Shown here: piece by piece, positions 10,094 to 18,338 of the stretch | Numbering within the stretch: the stretch's first letter is position 1 | How the letters are laid out: the number at the start of each line of letters is the position of its first letter | From: Nanobdellota archaeon | GTDB lineage: Archaea; Nanobdellota; Nanobdellia; Parvarchaeales; Parvarchaeaceae | Length of the DNA stretch: 34,063 nucleotides | Direction: 5' to 3' | Assembly: GCA_021802505.1 (NCBI GenBank) | Contig: JAJZXE010000008.1 | Coordinates: forward strand, 1 to 34,063 | Program-made: the position numbers and the translations under genes | Notes under the pieces: model-generated | Told to the model about the DNA's origin: nothing | Database searches by the model: none | Seen by the model: only the letters and a program-made list of their open reading frames with translations

Positions 10094-11012
10094 TTTCAGC
10101 CCCCTTGTTGATATCTCCTATAAACATATAAAATATATCTTCCAGAGACGTGGGATTTGTCGAGAATTTAATACCTTTTTTGATTAATCTTCCGGCAAGA
10201 TTGTTCGCCGATTTTTCATCGGAAAAGACCTGTATAGTCCCATCTTCTTTTCTTATCACCTTTCCCTTGATTCCGGTAATGCCTTTCACCTTCCCGAATA
10301 TCTTTATCGCATACTGATAGCCTACCGCGGTCCTTAAGTCATCGATCGTTCCTGTCTTAAGCACTCTTCCCCTGTCCATTATGGAAATGTAATCTGATAG
10401 CTCCTCTGCCTCCTCCAGGTAATGCGTAGTCAAAATAATTAAATGCTGTTTTTTCAATTCGCTGAGTATCTTCCACAGTTCCCTGCGGGACATGGGATCC
10501 AGTCCAGTAGTAGGTTCATCCAGGAAAAGGATCTCTGCACCTGAAGAGATTGCCAAAGCAACCAATACCTTTCTTTTGGTTCCTCCGGATAATTTCCTAG
10601 GCAGCTTGTCCGCATATTTCTGCAGCTTAAACCTCGAGAGCACTTCCTTCGTCCTGTTTTTGGCTTCAGAAAGGCTTAACCCTCTCCAGAGCAGGTATGA
10701 ATATATATTTTCTTTAGGGGTCATCCACGGTATCAACGCTGCTTCCTGAGGAATAACTGCTATTTTATTGCGGATAAGCTTTGGGTCGTTGATCACGTCT
10801 ATCCCGTCTAAAAACACTTCTCCTCTGGTCGGCGATAACTCGGTGGCCAGTATCCGTATAAAAGTGGTCTTTCCCGCACCGTTCCTGCCTATCAGTGTAA
10901 ATATACCGTTTAAATCCAGGTCAAGATTAATATTTTTCAGGGCCAGCTCCTTCTTCTTTTTTTTATTCCCTTTGTACTGCTTGCTCAGGCCTTTTACCAA
11001 CAACCTTACCAT
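10083..11012 (-). CDS. ABC-2 type transporter ATP-binding protein
   Basis: Walker A IGRNGAGKTT, signature KLSGGTKRKVLV, Walker B ILFLDEPTTGLDP. ORF track start is 11135, but 11012 (MVRLLVKGLSK) fits the ABC N-terminus and the TATA box near 11038. Confidence 0.95.
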   Translation of the reverse strand: MVRLLVKGLSKQYKGNKKKKKELALKNINLDLDLNGIFTLIGRNGAGKTTFIRILATELSPTRGEVFLDGIDVINDPKLIRNKIAVIPQEAALIPWMTPKENIYSYLLWRGLSLSEAKNRTKEVLSRFKLQKYADKLPRKLSGGTKRKVLVALAISSGAEILFLDEPTTGLDPMSRRELWKILSELKKQHLIILTTHYLEEAEELSDYISIMDRGRVLKTGTIDDLRTAVGYQYAIKIFGKVKGITGIKGKVIRKEDGTIQVFSDEKSANNLAGRLIKKGIKFSTNPTSLEDIFYMFIGDINKGAENEN

Positions 11013-11021
11013 CTTAGTATA

Positions 11022-11051
11022 GCATGTGTTATAAATATAAATTATATTGAT
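11022..11051. repeat. Left copy of a 30-bp direct repeat flanking vapBC; also the promoter of the ABC ATPase gene
   Basis: gcatgtgttataaatataaattatattgat; 28/30 identical to 11912-11941 in the same orientation. Confidence 0.85.
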
Positions 11052-11164
11052 AGTCACCCTCAATTCAATAACATGTTGCTGCAATCCAATGTGTTCCCGT
11101 TCTTCGCGTAGGTTTCGTTCAACTAAACAACGCAAAAATCTATAAATAACTTTGCATTAGAATT

Positions 11165-11548
11165 TCAGCTGATTATTACGGAATTTATTCCTGCGATGTC
11201 TCTTATTTTAATGAAATCTTTATCTTTGGTTAAGACTGTTAAACCTCTATCTGATGCCTGGGCTGCGAGTAATACATCCATTGTATTTATTACACTGCCT
11301 TTCAAAGCCAATATTTCATGGATTTCAGCGGCTTTGACTGCGTCCATTGCTGAAAATTCTAGCAGAGGAAATGACTCGAAAAACTGCTTCACCCTTATTC
11401 TCTTAGCTTTATCTTTTATCCCGACAAGAGTCTCATAGATACTTAACACACTTATATTGTTACTTTCATTTGTAGTTATAAACCTATTCACGTCTTCACT
11501 GCCTTTCAATTGTTCAATTATTACCGAAGTATCCAGCAAAACATTCAT
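11165..11548 (-). CDS. vapC: VapC-type PIN-domain toxin
   Basis: NVLLDTSVIIEQL, VLSIYETLVG, TMDVLLAAQASDRGLTVLTKDKDF: PIN acidic residues. ATG overlaps the vapB stop. Confidence 0.92.
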   Translation of the reverse strand: MNVLLDTSVIIEQLKGSEDVNRFITTNESNNISVLSIYETLVGIKDKAKRIRVKQFFESFPLLEFSAMDAVKAAEIHEILALKGSVINTMDVLLAAQASDRGLTVLTKDKDFIKIRDIAGINSVIIS

Positions 11549-11766
11549 AAATCCCTAACTTTAGTGTGCTCTCGGATTTTCTTTACCACCTTTTCTGCTT
11601 CTTTAGATTCCTCTTCTGTCAATGTTCCTTTTATGCTCTCTAAAAGTCTGGTTTTGTACTCTTCAGAGCTCTGAAGCAGTTCTTTAAGCAGTTCGCTGAA
11701 ACTTCTTGTGCCCTTTATTTTAGACAGGTTATTGTATACCTCATCATTTAACATCACCGTTTTCAT
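11545..11766 (-). CDS. vapB: VapB-type antitoxin (archaeal DUF217-like)
   Basis: MKTVMLNDEVYNNLSKIKGTRSFSELLKELL, directly upstream of and overlapping vapC. Confidence 0.85.
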   Translation of the reverse strand: MKTVMLNDEVYNNLSKIKGTRSFSELLKELLQSSEEYKTRLLESIKGTLTEEESKEAEKVVKKIREHTKVRDL

Positions 11767-11784
11767 AAATTAACCTCTTTTTAT

Positions 11785-11794
11785 CTGTATACAG
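11785..11794. promoter_or_regulatory. Perfect 10-bp palindrome, candidate VapBC operator
   Basis: CTGTATACAG between the TATA box (about 11799-11807) and the vapB ATG. Confidence 0.45.
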
Positions 11795-11798
11795 TCTA

Positions 11799-11817
11799 TA
11801 TATAAATACTTTATCAC
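11799..11817 (-). promoter_or_regulatory. BRE/TATA-type promoter of vapBC
   Basis: Reverse complement gtgataaagtatttatata, about 35-50 nt upstream of the vapB start; identical 19-mer at 30574-30592. Confidence 0.65.
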
Positions 11818-11911
11818 ATAAGCTATTCGGTTGCGTAATTCGGTTACAGACAGCTAAAGATAAGCGATAAATCAGATAAATGCCTCTGTGCATGTTGTCG
11901 TACTCCCTACG

Positions 11912-11941
11912 GCATGTGCTATAAATATAAATTATATGGAT
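11912..11941. repeat. Right copy of the 30-bp direct repeat flanking vapBC; also the promoter of the parvulin gene
   Basis: gcatgtgctataaatataaattatatggat; TATA core about 26 nt upstream of ATG 11955. Confidence 0.85.
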
Positions 11942-11954
11942 GAAACGAGATTGT

Positions 11955-12230
11955 ATGGCAGACAAGATAAGGTGTGCACATATACTGGTACAGAAAGAAT
12001 CCCAGGCAAAGGAGATACTGGATAAGATAAAGAAGGGAGAAAGCTTCTCAAAATTAGCGCAGCAATACTCGCTTGATTCATCCAGGAGAAAAGGCGGTGA
12101 TCTGGGTTTCTTCGGCAGAGGAATCATGGTAAAGGAATTTGAAAAAGCCGCATTTTCCCTCCAAAAAGGCCAGGTGTCCGAGATTGTGAAGACGCAGTTC
12201 GGTTACCACATAATAAAAAGACTGGAATGA
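11955..12230 (+). CDS. Parvulin-type (PpiC) peptidyl-prolyl isomerase
   Basis: ADKIRCAHILVQKESQAKEIL..GESFSKLAQQYSLDSSRRKGGDLGFFGRGIMVKEFEKAAFSLQKGQVSEIVKTQFGYHIIKRLE. Start revised from 11940 to 11955. Confidence 0.96.
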   Translation: MADKIRCAHILVQKESQAKEILDKIKKGESFSKLAQQYSLDSSRRKGGDLGFFGRGIMVKEFEKAAFSLQKGQVSEIVKTQFGYHIIKRLE

Positions 12231-12333
12231 CTTACCGCGTTTATTTCCGTGAGATACAAACTTTTGCATGCTGCTTTTAACTTCAATGATTTAAATGGCA
12301 TGTATTAATTAATGAAATGTAATTTATTGGTTT

Positions 12334-13080
12334 ATGGTGAAAAACCTGCCCGAGATAAAGTTAACCGGATTGACTAAAAAAATCAGTAAGAATAATATCT
12401 TAGAGAATGTAAGCTTTGAAATCAAAGGATATGGAATCACCGGCTATCTCGGTCCAAACGGAGCAGGAAAGACCACGACTTTAAAGATCCTTACCAATCT
12501 GATCAGGCCGGACTCAGGACAGGCACTGATAAACGGCATAGACAGCAGGGATTACAAAAAAACACTTAGATACGTGTCCGCACTGGTAGATGTACCCGAG
12601 CCTTATCCCGATATGACAGTAAAGGAATTTCTGTCCTTTATAGGCGGACTCAGGGGAGTAAAAAAAGACATCCTTGACAGCAGGATAAATTCGCTTAAAA
12701 AAGAGCTTTCCCTTGAGGATTTAAACAGGAAATGCGGCGAACTGTCAAAGGGAAACAAACAGAGGGTTGTGATAGCCGCGGTGCTTTTGCCGGATACGGA
12801 TATAATACTGCTGGACGAGCCGACCAGCGGACTGGACCCCGCAGAAAGCCATGATATAAAGGAGCTGCTTAAAAAACTCAAGAAAAGAAAGCTGATCCTG
12901 CTGAGTTCGCATTTGATGGATGAGGTAAAAGAACTGTGCAATTATCTGATCTTAATAGACAAAGGAAAGATTATTGCCACCGGTCCAATCAAACAGATCA
13001 TAAAAAAATTCGGAAAAGGAAGGGGAGAAAAGGGCCTTGAAAGCGCCTATCTGAATATAGTGGGGAGGAACCATGGATAA
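12334..13080 (+). CDS. ABC-2 type transporter ATP-binding protein
   Basis: LGPNGAGKTTT, ELSKGNKQRVVIA, IILLDEPTSGLDP. Confidence 0.95.
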   Translation: MVKNLPEIKLTGLTKKISKNNILENVSFEIKGYGITGYLGPNGAGKTTTLKILTNLIRPDSGQALINGIDSRDYKKTLRYVSALVDVPEPYPDMTVKEFLSFIGGLRGVKKDILDSRINSLKKELSLEDLNRKCGELSKGNKQRVVIAAVLLPDTDIILLDEPTSGLDPAESHDIKELLKKLKKRKLILLSSHLMDEVKELCNYLILIDKGKIIATGPIKQIIKKFGKGRGEKGLESAYLNIVGRNHG

Positions 13081-13837
13081 AACTGCGTTTCTCGCCGTGT
13101 TTTACAGCCAGTTCAGGCGGGGAAAAAGCGCAATGACTGCGTTCTCCCTCCTTTCGGTGATAATAATTACATTGTTTTCATTCCTTTCCGTAAAAGCGGC
13201 ATTTGACAGCAGTGAGTTCTTTGAGAGCCTCGGCCTGATAATATGGCTGATGATAGGGCTGGCTGCTACGAATTTATCCGCTGATGTAGGAGTCATGGAT
13301 TTTAGCGGCAGGACCGGCCTACTGGTGTTATCTCAACCGGTAGACAGAAAGACCATTATAACCGCGAGATTGCTCGCCTGTTTCTCCCTCATGCTACTGC
13401 CGTTACTGATACTTTATCTGTCGGGTTTTCTATCAGGTTTTGCGTTATACAGGATGTATATGCCGGATGCGCTCTTATCCCTCGGATTCGCTTTTTTATA
13501 CGCACTGTCTTTCATTTCATTCATAGTCGGAGTAAGCTCATCTTCAAAGGAGAAATCCACCCCACTTTCCACGGGACTGACATTTTCGCTGCTTGCTGTG
13601 TTTGTATTCGCCGTCTTCGGAAAATTTATCGGGATAGAGCCGTGGTTCTTTCTGCCTTATGCCGGACTGATAATAAGCAGTACAATAACGGTTCCTCACC
13701 CGCTGCACGTGAATCCCGGTAATTACTTCTTTTATTACATGCCTTATGCTTACGAGGCTGCAATAATCATGCTGGTCTATACGGCTATCTTCATCTCCAT
13801 AGCATTTTTTAATTATTCAAGAAGAGAAGTTATCTGA
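13073..13837 (+). CDS. ABC-2 type permease
   Basis: Polytopic; overlaps the ATPase gene by 8 bp. Confidence 0.85.
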   Translation: MDKTAFLAVFYSQFRRGKSAMTAFSLLSVIIITLFSFLSVKAAFDSSEFFESLGLIIWLMIGLAATNLSADVGVMDFSGRTGLLVLSQPVDRKTIITARLLACFSLMLLPLLILYLSGFLSGFALYRMYMPDALLSLGFAFLYALSFISFIVGVSSSSKEKSTPLSTGLTFSLLAVFVFAVFGKFIGIEPWFFLPYAGLIISSTITVPHPLHVNPGNYFFYYMPYAYEAAIIMLVYTAIFISIAFFNYSRREVI

Positions 13838-13881
13838 AGTACTAAACATAATATTAAATTTAATCGGGATTTTAAATAAGA

Positions 13882-14229
13882 ATGGACTTATTTTACGGAT
13901 TTGAAGCCGCGTGGGGAATATTCGAGCTTGTCAACGTTGGAGTCATAGCGGTACTTTCATTATTGATAATCTATATACTGAACAAGCACAGAAAAGACAA
14001 AGCCCCGCTTTTTGCATGGGCAATAAACCTGAAAAAATCGAAAAAGCAGGTGGAGATACTAATGGCTGCAACGGTAATCTCTTTGTTTGTGTTTTCTCTG
14101 TACATAATCGGGGAGTTTTTATCCCTGCTGCCTGTTATTGTGGTTTCGCAGATTATAGGAATAATCGCTTATCTTCTGATATCATACGTCATAGCTCTAT
14201 GGTTTAGGGAGTTTATCAGGTTCATATGA
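13882..14229 (+). CDS. Small polytopic membrane protein (about 3 TM)
   Basis: Hydrophobic ORF downstream of the ABC genes; ATGA overlap with the next ORF. Confidence 0.6.
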   Translation: MDLFYGFEAAWGIFELVNVGVIAVLSLLIIYILNKHRKDKAPLFAWAINLKKSKKQVEILMAATVISLFVFSLYIIGEFLSLLPVIVVSQIIGIIAYLLISYVIALWFREFIRFI

Positions 14230-14546
14230 TACTGGAAATAGAAGGCATACTTTCAATCGCAAGCACCTCATTCGTGCTTTTTTCACTGCTTAGATTTACC
14301 AGATATTTTTATAAAAACACGGTAGTCGCTATATACAGGATTAAGTTATCAAAAAATGTCGTCGGATTGTTTACGCTGTTGCTTTCCGCGAATGTGCTGC
14401 TGTTGATTTTCTACTTCTTCGCAGCGGGTATAAACAACGTGAAGTACGGGATTTTGGGCGTGATAATATATACTGCCATATTCGGATTTTTCTTTCTAGA
14501 GCTTTCTTATGTAATCAAAGGTAATGAAACCGGACGGTTATCCTGA
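14226..14546 (+). CDS. Small polytopic membrane protein (about 3 TM)
   Basis: Hydrophobic ORF, ATGA-coupled to 13882..14229. Confidence 0.6.
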   Translation: MILEIEGILSIASTSFVLFSLLRFTRYFYKNTVVAIYRIKLSKNVVGLFTLLLSANVLLLIFYFFAAGINNVKYGILGVIIYTAIFGFFFLELSYVIKGNETGRLS

Positions 14547-15596
14547 ATTGAATATCTTAAGTAAATCACCGCGGTGTCCTACGATGTTTCCTACGGATGC
14601 TTTTATTAGCCTGTTCATTATGGGTAATCCGATTCCGTGTTCATCAAAACTCTCGATAAAACCGATGTCTACATTAAAGGTATCCAACTTCCTTAAGGAA
14701 GAAAATAAATTTTTGGCTATGCTCCCTAAATCCTTTCTGCTTCCGAGTATTATTACCCTCTCATTCCTGAAGTTTACTGCCGTTTCCTCTGAACACAGCA
14801 GGGCAAACCTCAACTTATTCAGTTTTGCGAGCCTAACCGCTTCAGATATCAAATCGTTGTCGCTGAACAGAACCAGCCTGGTATTCGGAGAATAGTGCCG
14901 GTACTTCATGCCCGGAGACAGGACTTTACCGCTTTTCTTTGTGTCGTTTATTTTCTTTGGTACAATTATTCGCCCAAAGACTCTTTCCAGGTCTTTCAGA
15001 TCGTACGCACCCGGCCTTAAAAGAGTATACGGCTTCCTGCTTAGATTTATGACCGTCGATTCCAGTCCGAATCTTGAACGGCCGCCGTCGATTATTACCG
15101 AGACCCTGCCATTAAAATCCTTGATCGCATGCCTGGCCTCGGTTGCACTTGGAAATGTGGAGATATTTGCACTCGGCGCAGCTATTGGAACGCCGCTTTC
15201 CCGTATCAATTCCAGGGCTATTTTATTGCCGGGCATGCGGACCGCTGCGGTATCCAGCTCAGCGGTCACTATATCCGGCAGCACCTTCTTTTTCAAAACA
15301 AATGTAACGGGCCCGGGCCATACTTTTTTTATTTTATCCAGTAGATTCTGTGAAACGGCTGCAATGGACTGCAGCTGCCTGAAATCGCATATATGCACTA
15401 TTAACGGGTTGTCGGCTGCCCTGTGCTTTACTTCAAATATCTTTTTGCAGGCCTCTTCATCAAAGGCGCTCGCGCCTATCCCATAAACCGTTTCGGTGGG
15501 AAAAACAACCAGTTTTCCTTTTTTTATCTGTTCTGCAGCATACCTTATCTTGTTATGGTCTATATTTTTCTCATTTATTCTTAAAACTCTGGTCAT
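14538..15596 (-). CDS. sua5: L-threonylcarbamoyladenylate synthase (Sua5/YrdC)
   Basis: GKLVVFPTETVYGIGASAFD, KHRAADNPLIVHI, KVWPGPVTFVLK, RMPGNKIALELI, PIAAPSANIST, DGGRSRFGLESTVI, SPGMKYRHYSP; C-terminal Sua5 domain present. Start revised from 15611. Confidence 0.96.
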   Translation of the reverse strand: MTRVLRINEKNIDHNKIRYAAEQIKKGKLVVFPTETVYGIGASAFDEEACKKIFEVKHRAADNPLIVHICDFRQLQSIAAVSQNLLDKIKKVWPGPVTFVLKKKVLPDIVTAELDTAAVRMPGNKIALELIRESGVPIAAPSANISTFPSATEARHAIKDFNGRVSVIIDGGRSRFGLESTVINLSRKPYTLLRPGAYDLKDLERVFGRIIVPKKINDTKKSGKVLSPGMKYRHYSPNTRLVLFSDNDLISEAVRLAKLNKLRFALLCSEETAVNFRNERVIILGSRKDLGSIAKNLFSSLRKLDTFNVDIGFIESFDEHGIGLPIMNRLIKASVGNIVGHRGDLLKIFNSG

Positions 15597-16762
15597 AAAC
15601 TGTATCTCCACCTCCTAAAATTAAGATTATTCAGGATAAACAGCGCCGCTATTATAACGAGTATAAATACGAAAGTGGATTTAAAACCTACCCTGTCTAT
15701 TGAAAATCCCGACAGTGTCGGCAGGATGACGCCGACTGACATCATTATTGCAAAAAAATAGCTGTTCGCCGCGTTTCTAAACCTAGTGCTAAAAGATCTT
15801 CCGATAGTCACGATGGAGGTAGGATAAGCGAGCCCGTGGGGTATACCCAGGATAAGAAATGCGCCTATAAATACTGTGAGGTCTTTAGACAACAGCATTG
15901 TTGTTATCCCTATAAATGTCAAGAGTATGGTAAAATTCATCACGAACTTTAGATTGCTTACGGGTTTAAACGAGAGATAGATTCTGGACAAAAAAGATGT
16001 GAGGAAGAAAAGCGAGAATATCAGCGTGACCAACGAGAAGGATATGGCAAATGTGTCCTTTTCGTATATGCCTGCAAAGGCTATCAAAACCGCAAAAGGG
16101 ATGTTATACGCCATTATATTAAAAAGCGCGGAACGAAACCCGTAATTGGAAAACACCCTTATTTTTACTTTTTTCTTCTTCTCCACCGGAAATCTCAGGT
16201 AAGGGGAAAGAACAAACGAGACCAATCCAAACAGGGCAAATACAAGAAATGCCTGCCGTATGCTTATAAAATTCAAAAGTTCGGATTCTATCATTGGTCC
16301 GATTATAAGACTGAAGCTTAATATGACGGTATAAAGGGACAATATCCTGTTTCTTGTCTTCAGGTCTTTGAAAAGTCCGGCTGAAGTTATTATATTCGGC
16401 ATTAAAAACCCCAGCAACACTCCCATGACCGCGGATAACAGCCATATGCTATAAAAATTGGAAACCCACACCCCTAAAAATACAAGCATGTAAATAAGAT
16501 TTGAAAGTATAAACGCCAGCCTCCTTCTTTCGGCTGACATCCTTGCATTCAGAAAGGCAGTCGTTAAAAATGTGGTGAATGAAAGCAGCGCCGCGATCAG
16601 CCCTACTTCTGTCTGTGAGAACCCGAAGTAGTATCTGACCAGAAGAGGAATGGAGGTGGTGAGCATGTTGTTGCTTGCCCGGATCGAAAAGGTTATAATC
16701 ATTATGGTCAGGACTATGTGTATGAACGAGATTTTTGACTGATTTTTATCTATTTTTTTCAT
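15593..16762 (-). CDS. MFS transporter
   Basis: About 12 TM segments with a central basic loop (RFPVEKKKKVKIRV). Confidence 0.88.
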   Translation of the reverse strand: MKKIDKNQSKISFIHIVLTIMIITFSIRASNNMLTTSIPLLVRYYFGFSQTEVGLIAALLSFTTFLTTAFLNARMSAERRRLAFILSNLIYMLVFLGVWVSNFYSIWLLSAVMGVLLGFLMPNIITSAGLFKDLKTRNRILSLYTVILSFSLIIGPMIESELLNFISIRQAFLVFALFGLVSFVLSPYLRFPVEKKKKVKIRVFSNYGFRSALFNIMAYNIPFAVLIAFAGIYEKDTFAISFSLVTLIFSLFFLTSFLSRIYLSFKPVSNLKFVMNFTILLTFIGITTMLLSKDLTVFIGAFLILGIPHGLAYPTSIVTIGRSFSTRFRNAANSYFFAIMMSVGVILPTLSGFSIDRVGFKSTFVFILVIIAALFILNNLNFRRWRYSL

Positions 16763-16941
16763 ATCTTTTGGAATAAAATTTAAAACGTCAAAAATATTCT
16801 GTGTCCTCTGCCATTTCTACCGCTATAACTTTATTTATGCATGAATATACTTAAATGCTTCTGTTTTAATCTGCCAATAAAATCTTTGTTGGCAAAGTTA
16901 GAATAAAATCCTGAAAATACTCGAGGTTATTACGGATTATT

Positions 16942-17160
16942 TTACTTATACTTTATCTTCATTACTTTAAATAATCCCTTCCACCTGTAAAGAAACAGCC
17001 AGCCGGCGGCAAGATATACTATCCCGATAAAACTCGCTCCGTTAGGCCCGAAATACCTGGTTAAAAAAACGAGGATGAGGATGAAACCAACCATGAAATA
17101 AAGCAAAACCACGGAAAAAAAGATTATCCTCTTATTCCCGCTTAATTCCTCCGTTATCAT
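16942..17160 (-). CDS. Small two-TM membrane protein
   Basis: 72 aa with two hydrophobic segments in an otherwise intergenic area. Confidence 0.5.
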   Translation of the reverse strand: MITEELSGNKRIIFFSVVLLYFMVGFILILVFLTRYFGPNGASFIGIVYLAAGWLFLYRWKGLFKVMKIKYK

Positions 17161-17204
17161 TGCAGTTTAATGCATTTACGTAATAAATCAATTGACTCAG
17201 ATGG

Positions 17205-17218
17205 TAAAGTATTTATAT
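17205..17218 (+). promoter_or_regulatory. BRE/TATA-type promoter of 17241 gene
   Basis: taaagtatttatat centred about 27 nt upstream of ATG 17241. Confidence 0.6.
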
Positions 17219-17240
17219 CTAAAGTAATCACTATTAAAGA

Positions 17241-18338
17241 ATGAAGAATTATATAAATAACGTTAAGAAACGCCTCGGTAAAAGTTCATTTGAAGGCCTG
17301 TGGGAGGGATTTGAAAACGCACTCAAAGATTCATTAAACTGCGGCAGTTATGAAAACGGCAGTCTGGAATGGTTAAAGGAAGTTGCTAAATATCATATAA
17401 ATGAAGACAGCGGATCAGAGTATTGGATTGACCGGGCGAAAGCAAATAATATAACCGCAGGGAAAATCGATGATGCGGACAGCTTAGACGGGCTATTGAA
17501 CCTGCTTGGAGATGCAGATACAGACCTGCTTAAACAGGAAACGGGATATAGGGATTTTTACATGCCTAAGGCTGCAAATATCCAGGACTTATTTAAGAGT
17601 TCGTCTTCGGGAACCACCGGACCAGCGAAAACAGTGTATCACTCCGCTGAATCTCTCACTCTATCGGCTGTAGACGAATACACAGGAATAAAAGCCCAGT
17701 TCCCAGCTGGAAAAATCGCAGGAAAAGTATTGTTAGCGACCGGTCCCAACGGAGCATATCAGAAGGAGCACGAGATCCTCGCAGACATGCTCAATATGGA
17801 TTACATAGGGAACGGTTTCGAAACCAAGGGATTAAAACTGCTCGGTAAGGAAGAGTTCGCCAGAGCGATATCACCGGTAATTAAAAATACGGTAGACGCA
17901 CTTTACAGGGAAGAGGTTGGTTTAATGCCGAACGCGATGGAAATGCTGGGTATCCTGCCAAAAGAATACCTGCAAAAAGTCGATGTACTCAAGTTATCCG
18001 GTACAACGATAACCCCGCAGGGAATAATAGATGCGGAAAAGAACTACAAAAATAAGATCATACCTATGTACGGCCACTACGCCGGAAAATCCTCTATCGG
18101 GTTTTTATCAGAAGACCTGCAGCAGATTGATTATTTCCCGGCTTACCCCGCAACGATAATCAAGATAAACGATAAAAATCAAACTGCAATTGGTTACGGT
18201 GATAGAGGCAGAATAAAACTGATCGTTGCAGAGCCGGAACTTCTTCTGATCAAAGACGAGGACTATGCCGGCAGGGCTAAACCAAAAAGATTCTTCAAAT
18301 CTGTAGATGGATTGTCAGATCCCGGAAGAGATCAGTAA
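17241..18338 (+). CDS. LuxE/PaaK-like adenylate-forming protein (ANL superfamily, short)
   Basis: FKSSSSGTTGPAKTVYHS phosphate-loop motif and LKLSGTTITPQGI...IIPMYGHYAGKSSIGF; 365 aa, ending shortly after a GDRGRIKL-like segment. Confidence 0.75.
   Translation: MKNYINNVKKRLGKSSFEGLWEGFENALKDSLNCGSYENGSLEWLKEVAKYHINEDSGSEYWIDRAKANNITAGKIDDADSLDGLLNLLGDADTDLLKQETGYRDFYMPKAANIQDLFKSSSSGTTGPAKTVYHSAESLTLSAVDEYTGIKAQFPAGKIAGKVLLATGPNGAYQKEHEILADMLNMDYIGNGFETKGLKLLGKEEFARAISPVIKNTVDALYREEVGLMPNAMEMLGILPKEYLQKVDVLKLSGTTITPQGIIDAEKNYKNKIIPMYGHYAGKSSIGFLSEDLQQIDYFPAYPATIIKINDKNQTAIGYGDRGRIKLIVAEPELLLIKDEDYAGRAKPKRFFKSVDGLSDPGRDQ

Noticed and set aside
10937-10966. Possible programmed slippage at the poly-Lys stretch (KNKKKKK) in the ABC ATPase
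   Set aside because: The frame is continuous and the ABC motifs are intact downstream; no evidence of a frameshift.
11744-12127. Minus-strand 127 aa ORF upstream of and overlapping the vapB start
   Set aside because: Antisense to the parvulin gene and crosses the vapBC promoter and the 30-bp repeat; no recognisable protein features.
14908-15486. Plus-strand 192 aa ORF
   Set aside because: Antisense to the sua5 gene, which has unambiguous motifs.
16119-16445. Minus-strand 108 aa ORF
   Set aside because: Overlaps the MFS gene in another frame; no family resemblance.
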